Position numbers and translations under genes: made by a program
The notes under the pieces: generated by a model
The model's database searches: none
What the model was told of the DNA's origin: nothing
What the model saw: the letters and a program-made list of their open reading frames with translations, nothing else
Part shown: positions 6,855 through 9,557 of the stretch, in pieces
How positions within the stretch are numbered: the first letter of the stretch is position 1
Layout: the number at the start of each line of letters is the position of its first letter
Source of the DNA: an uncultured bacterium
Lineage (GTDB): Bacteria; Patescibacteriota; Minisyncoccia; Phycocordibacterales; UBA9973
Assembly (NCBI GenBank): GCA_903891365.1
Contig: CAITEG010000070.1
Span: forward strand, 1-9,557
Direction: 5' to 3'
DNA: 9,557 nt

Positions 6855-8204
6855 ATGTCTAATTACCTTAAACAAATTACAGAAAAATGGGAGCCAGTTC
6901 TTAACTATGAAGGAATTACCCCTATCACCGATCCACACAGGAGATCAGTTACCGCTTTACTTTTTGAGAATATGGCTCAAGATGCCGCTGAACAGCGTCA
7001 GAGTGCTCTTCTTGAAACAGATGGAGCTTCTAGTGTATCTAATGACCTTGGTGGCTCTGGCAACCTTGCTCGTTTTGACCCAATCCTTATCAGTTTGATC
7101 CGTCGTGCCGCTCCTATGATGATCGCTTTCGATGTCGCAGGTGTACAGCCAATGACTGGCCCTACTGGTCTTATTTTCGCACTCCGTTCTGGTTATGCTA
7201 ACACCTCTTCTGGATTCACTGGCGAAGCTTTGTTCAACGAAGCTCAGACTGGTTTCTCTGGTAATGGCGCAATTCAGGGCGATGTTAACACATGGGCTGC
7301 AAACGTTAGTTCTATTCTTTCTACTGGTCTTGGTACTTCTACCCTCTTGGGTGAAACCGATTCCGCATGGCCTCAGATGGGCTTCTCTCTAGAAAAACAT
7401 CAGGTTACTGCTAAAACTCGTAGGTTGAAAGCTGATTACACAGTCGAACTTGCACAGGATTTGAAGAAAGTTAACAACCTTGATGCAGAGCAGGAACTTG
7501 CAAACATTCTCTCAACAGAAATCGTTTTCGAGCAGAACCGTGAAATCATCCGTACAATCTATAACATTGCAAAACTTGGTGGTACTACAAACACAGGTGT
7601 TGTTAATATCGATTCTACTGGTGGTGATATCAATGGTCGTTACTTCGCAGAACAGTGGAGAGGACTTCGTTTCTTGATCGAGCGTGATGCAATCAAGATT
7701 CAGAAAGATACTCGTAGGGGTAAAGGAAACGTTCTTATCGTTGATGCAGAAACTGCCGCAGCACTTGCAATGATTGGTGTACTAGACTACTCTCTCATTT
7801 CTAAGGATGCCGCTTTGTCAGCAATGCCAGACGAAACGACCTCAACCTTTGTTGGTAATATCGGGAAAATGAAGGTCTTTGTTGATCCTTATATCGACCT
7901 TGGTAAGAATTTCTACATCTCTGGTTATAAGGGTACTTCTCCTTATGATGCTGGATTGTTCTACTGTCCTTACCTTCCTTTGCAGAAGTTCCAGGTTACT
8001 AACCCATATACGTTCCAGCCAAGTATAGGGTTTAAAACACGTTACGCGATTTCTGAATCGCCTTTCGCATACGATGCAGCTAATATTGGTTCCCCTGATG
8101 GACAGTATGGCATAGATCAGGCAACCTTCACAGTAAGCCCAATTCTTGCTAATGCTCACAAGAATAAATTCTTCAGGGTGTCACTTATCCAAGGACTAAT
8201 TTAA
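6855..8204 (+). CDS. 23: Major capsid protein precursor, T4 gp23 type
   Basis: This is the main shell protein of T4-type heads, with the HK97 fold. The N-terminal propeptide begins MSNYLKQITEKWEPVLNYEG and runs through DPHRRSVTALLFENMAQDA, typical of gp23 homologues. LLE54|T fits the gp21 cleavage rule and would leave a mature chain of 395 residues. Further gp23-like stretches are LISLIRRAAPMMIAFDVAGVQP (81-102, the start of the mature core), GPTGLIFALRS (103-113), and the C-terminal KTRYAISESPFA with a final FFRVSLIQGLI. At 449 residues it is shorter than T4 gp23 (521), similar to the compact homologues of many marine T4-like phages. Codon choice looks different from upstream genes, with more CAG for Gln and more C-ending codons, consistent with very high expression. 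It is followed by a strong terminator. Confidence 0.95.
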   Translation: MSNYLKQITEKWEPVLNYEGITPITDPHRRSVTALLFENMAQDAAEQRQSALLETDGASSVSNDLGGSGNLARFDPILISLIRRAAPMMIAFDVAGVQPMTGPTGLIFALRSGYANTSSGFTGEALFNEAQTGFSGNGAIQGDVNTWAANVSSILSTGLGTSTLLGETDSAWPQMGFSLEKHQVTAKTRRLKADYTVELAQDLKKVNNLDAEQELANILSTEIVFEQNREIIRTIYNIAKLGGTTNTGVVNIDSTGGDINGRYFAEQWRGLRFLIERDAIKIQKDTRRGKGNVLIVDAETAAALAMIGVLDYSLISKDAALSAMPDETTSTFVGNIGKMKVFVDPYIDLGKNFYISGYKGTSPYDAGLFYCPYLPLQKFQVTNPYTFQPSIGFKTRYAISESPFAYDAANIGSPDGQYGIDQATFTVSPILANAHKNKFFRVSLIQGLI

Positions 8205-8227
8205 GCAGTCTACGGTTGTAAAGAAAC

Positions 8228-8262
8228 AAAAAAGCAGGAAGTAAACACTCCTGCTTTTTTTT
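8228..8262. terminator. Bidirectional rho-independent terminator
   Basis: The arms AAAAAAGCAGGA (8228-8239) and TCCTGCTTTTTT (8249-8260) pair over 12 bases around a nine-base loop, and the plus strand continues with T to 8262. Because the 5' arm is an A-tract, the minus strand also reads hairpin plus T-run. It lies 23 bases after the capsid stop and 29 bases beyond the stop of the minus-strand frame at 8292-8504, so it can end transcripts from both sides. Confidence 0.93.
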
Positions 8263-8291
8263 ATTATAAATTTGTATCAAAGAAGTAAATG

Positions 8292-8504
8292 TCACACTCT
8301 CTTATTTTTTACCCATTTCCAACCAAATCCACCATGACTATCTCTGATTCCTCCACAACATGAATATATTTTCGAACGTAGTAAGCTCTTACCTTTAGTT
8401 GACATCTGTGTCTCAAAAACGTTTATTGTCGAAACTTCTAAAACTTCTCTCGTTTTTAAATCTATTTTCTTAATAAGTTCCTTACAACAAAAACATAAAA
8501 ACAA
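8292..8504 (-). CDS. Small NUMOD1/IENR1-like frame, possible endonuclease remnant
   Basis: This minus-strand frame occupies most of the only gene-free gap. The predicted chain contains LIKKIDLKTREVLEV followed by SKIYSCCGGIRDSHGGFGWKWV, which resembles the NUMOD1/IENR1 helix-turn-helix module (pattern: ID...TGE, Ser-rich helix, SxI..CC.GxR.(S/A)GG(F/Y).W.(Y/F)). That module usually sits at the C-terminus of HNH or GIY-YIG homing endonucleases, or in small stand-alone phage proteins. There is no in-frame ATG; TTG at 8504 is the given start, and the frame is open up to a stop at 8526-8528, adding only ILIYPFG. No nuclease domain is present. It could be a real small gene with a non-ATG start, or the decayed tail of a homing gene. 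The bidirectional terminator at its 3' end favours real transcription. Similarity is from pattern memory. Confidence 0.45.
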   Translation of the reverse strand: MFLCFCCKELIKKIDLKTREVLEVSTINVFETQMSTKGKSLLRSKIYSCCGGIRDSHGGFGWKWVKNKRV

Positions 8505-8526
8505 TCCAAATGGATATATAAGAATT

Positions 8527-8534
8527 TATAAATA
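8527..8534 (+). promoter_or_regulatory. T4-type late promoter before the holin-like gene
   Basis: TATAAATA in the context AATTTATAAATATAAG lies 18 bases before the ATG at 8553. It restarts late transcription after the terminator at 8228-8262 and matches the motifs at 25, 5103 and 5582. Its 5' edge overlaps the in-frame stop (8526-8528) that bounds the minus-strand frame. Confidence 0.75.
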
Positions 8535-8552
8535 TAAGAAAACAACATTACT

Positions 8553-8753
8553 ATGGAAAACGTCATCAAATGGATTTTAACAAGAATTAAAGAACCTTCA
8601 ACACTTAGAGGGGCAATTGGGTTGATTGCAGTAATTTTATTTATACTTTACCCTTCTTCTTCTAGTGAGATATTTGCGGGTGCAGGTGCTGGTATAGCAT
8701 TGATTGAAACAATTCGATCTGAAAACAAAAACGACAATGAACCAACTTCTTAA
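8553..8753 (+). CDS. Small membrane protein, holin-like
   Basis: This 66-residue protein has two hydrophobic segments, about 20-33 (GAIGLIAVILFILY) and 39-53 (EIFAGAGAGIALIET), joined by a short PSSSS turn, with a charged N-terminus (KWILTRIKEPSTLRG) and a polar tail. Small phage proteins with the same plan, a KEPST-(W/L)-(R/A)G start and a Gly/Ala-rich second helix, are commonly annotated as holins, which perforate the inner membrane to time lysis. The leader is AAGAAAACAACATTACT, with no Shine-Dalgarno. The next gene starts two bases after the stop and also encodes a membrane-anchored protein, which fits a lysis cassette. No endolysin is visible in the window, so the holin label rests on topology and pattern similarity. 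Confidence 0.7.
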   Translation: MENVIKWILTRIKEPSTLRGAIGLIAVILFILYPSSSSEIFAGAGAGIALIETIRSENKNDNEPTS

Positions 8754-8755
8754 TT

Positions 8756-9433
8756 ATGATACGTATAATTGAATTCTTAAAATCTGCATGGGCATATTTG
8801 TCTAAACAGCAATTATCCCAAATGCTACCATACATTCTACTTGGAGGCCTTCTCTATCTTTATATTGGAGAGAAAAGTTCCAATAAGGATAAGGAACTTC
8901 TTGGAGTTATGCAAGCAGTTCAAGATTCTACATCTCACAAGATTGATAATTTAGGAAGGAAGTTCTCTGAGACCTCTCAGATTCGTTCATCTAATCCTAA
9001 AGTATTTTTAAATGTTAAAAGTAATGATGAGGCTGTTAAATCTTTACAGGAAGAAGTGAAAAAATTAAAGGGAAAATTGACTGATGGCTCTTCTGTCACA
9101 CAATTTTCTAACTCAATACATATAGACACGACTACTACAAATGGAAAATTCTCCGATAAATGGGTGGATATTGATAATTCTCAAGCTTCTAGAACTCGTG
9201 TGGATGTTCGTAATCATTATACGGTTGCTCTCATAGAAGATAAAGATAATTATATCGTTAATGTTAGAAACGATAATCCTTATAGTCGTGGAGTTGATTC
9301 TATTAAAACTTATGTGAAAATTCCGAAGGATGAGAGGAAATTCTCTGTGGGGGTTGGTATAGGATATAACGCAAAAGGAGAAATACTTCCTAGCTTTGGT
9401 ATAACTTATAAAATTTTTAATCTACCTTTTTAA
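8756..9433 (+). CDS. Membrane-anchored protein with outer-membrane-like C-terminus
   Basis: This is a 225-residue protein. A single N-terminal transmembrane segment is at about 23-38 (MLPYILLGGLLYLYIG), preceded by a short basic amphipathic stretch; a probable coiled coil is at 89-109 (NDEAVKSLQEEVKKLKGKL); a polar beta-rich middle follows (115-190); and the C-terminus, KFSVGVGIGYNAKGE and then ILPSFGITYKIFNLPF (195-225), forms two alternating hydrophobic strands with a terminal Phe, the pattern of outer-membrane beta strands. Similar small proteins with an N-terminal anchor and such a hairpin occur in Bacteroidota phages and prophages, mostly without known function. Sitting two bases after a holin-like gene, it could link inner and outer membranes like a spanin; this is inference. 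It has no lipobox. The start at 8756 is the only ATG close behind the previous stop. Confidence 0.8.
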   Translation: MIRIIEFLKSAWAYLSKQQLSQMLPYILLGGLLYLYIGEKSSNKDKELLGVMQAVQDSTSHKIDNLGRKFSETSQIRSSNPKVFLNVKSNDEAVKSLQEEVKKLKGKLTDGSSVTQFSNSIHIDTTTTNGKFSDKWVDIDNSQASRTRVDVRNHYTVALIEDKDNYIVNVRNDNPYSRGVDSIKTYVKIPKDERKFSVGVGIGYNAKGEILPSFGITYKIFNLPF

Positions 9434-9557
9434 TGATTACATACAAACAACTATTAGTCCTGCTTGAAGATTACAAATCCGATTGGATGGAGAAGCAGAG
9501 AAAGCAAGGTAGCGTCACTCCTGAGAACGAACAGGAGCATAAAGATTGGCTTGAACA
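9433..9557 (+). CDS. Start of an unknown gene, cut by the window end
   Basis: The ATG overlaps the previous stop by one base (TAATG), a typical translational coupling arrangement. Forty-one codons are open to the window edge, beginning MITYKQLLVLLEDYKSDW and continuing with a charged, helical MEKQRKQGSVTPENEQEH. There is no domain I recognise in the visible part. It belongs to the same operon as the holin-like gene. Confidence 0.65.
   Translation, partial: MITYKQLLVLLEDYKSDWMEKQRKQGSVTPENEQEHKDWLE

Noticed and set aside
7842..8159. Open minus-strand frame of 105 codons inside the capsid gene
   Set aside because: It lies entirely antisense to a well-supported gp23 gene and its product has no recognisable features; other long antisense frames, such as 2542-2868 and 687-1004, were left out for the same reason.
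8267..8274. TAAATTTG, a match to the Bacteroidota -7 element TAnnTTTG
   Set aside because: No plus-strand gene starts nearby, the position for the -33 element lies within the terminator, and such a short AT-rich match is expected by chance.
8756..9433. Nested Rz1-type lipoprotein gene within the spanin-like candidate
   Set aside because: I saw no embedded frame with a signal peptide and lipobox Cys in the other two plus-strand frames.

Overview
The window looks like part of the late structural region of a T4-type tailed phage (myovirus lineage) with AT-rich DNA. Three gene products fit the T4 head-morphogenesis block, in order: prohead protease (gp21 type, 57-698), scaffold core (gp22 type, 5611-6819) and major capsid protein (gp23 type, 6855-8204). 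TATAAATA octamers, the signature of T4 late promoters, sit 18-24 bases before four gene starts. Not one gene start has a recognisable Shine-Dalgarno sequence; starts follow A-rich leaders, often containing AACAAC or AACAA. Together this suggests a T4-like phage of a Bacteroidota host. The host is inferred from leader style only.

Layout. (1) 1-56: late promoter and leader. (2) 57-698: protease. (3) 709-5562: three genes for highly charged, low-complexity proteins of 402, 1052 and 142 residues that I cannot assign to a named family. They lie between protease and scaffold, each has a hydrophobic-x-Glu site of the gp21 cleavage type near its N-terminus, and they share short motifs. My best reading is a greatly expanded set of internal head proteins, packaged with the DNA and trimmed by the protease, similar in principle to the T4 internal proteins. 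(4) 5611-8204: scaffold and capsid genes under one visible late promoter, ending in a strong, symmetrical terminator hairpin (8228-8262). (5) 8205-8552: a non-late segment with a small minus-strand reading frame that resembles a NUMOD1/IENR1 DNA-binding module, perhaps a homing-endonuclease remnant. (6) 8553-9557: a second late operon with a small holin-like membrane protein, a membrane-anchored protein whose C-terminus looks like an outer-membrane beta hairpin (spanin-like candidate), and the start of an unknown gene overlapping it by one base and running off the window.

How it fits together: scaffold, protease and internal proteins would co-assemble into the prohead core inside a gp23 shell. 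The protease then cuts at [L/I]-x-E sites, removing the gp23 propeptide (predicted after Glu54), degrading the scaffold and releasing the mature internal proteins. All functional calls come from reading the sequence by eye; no database search was run.
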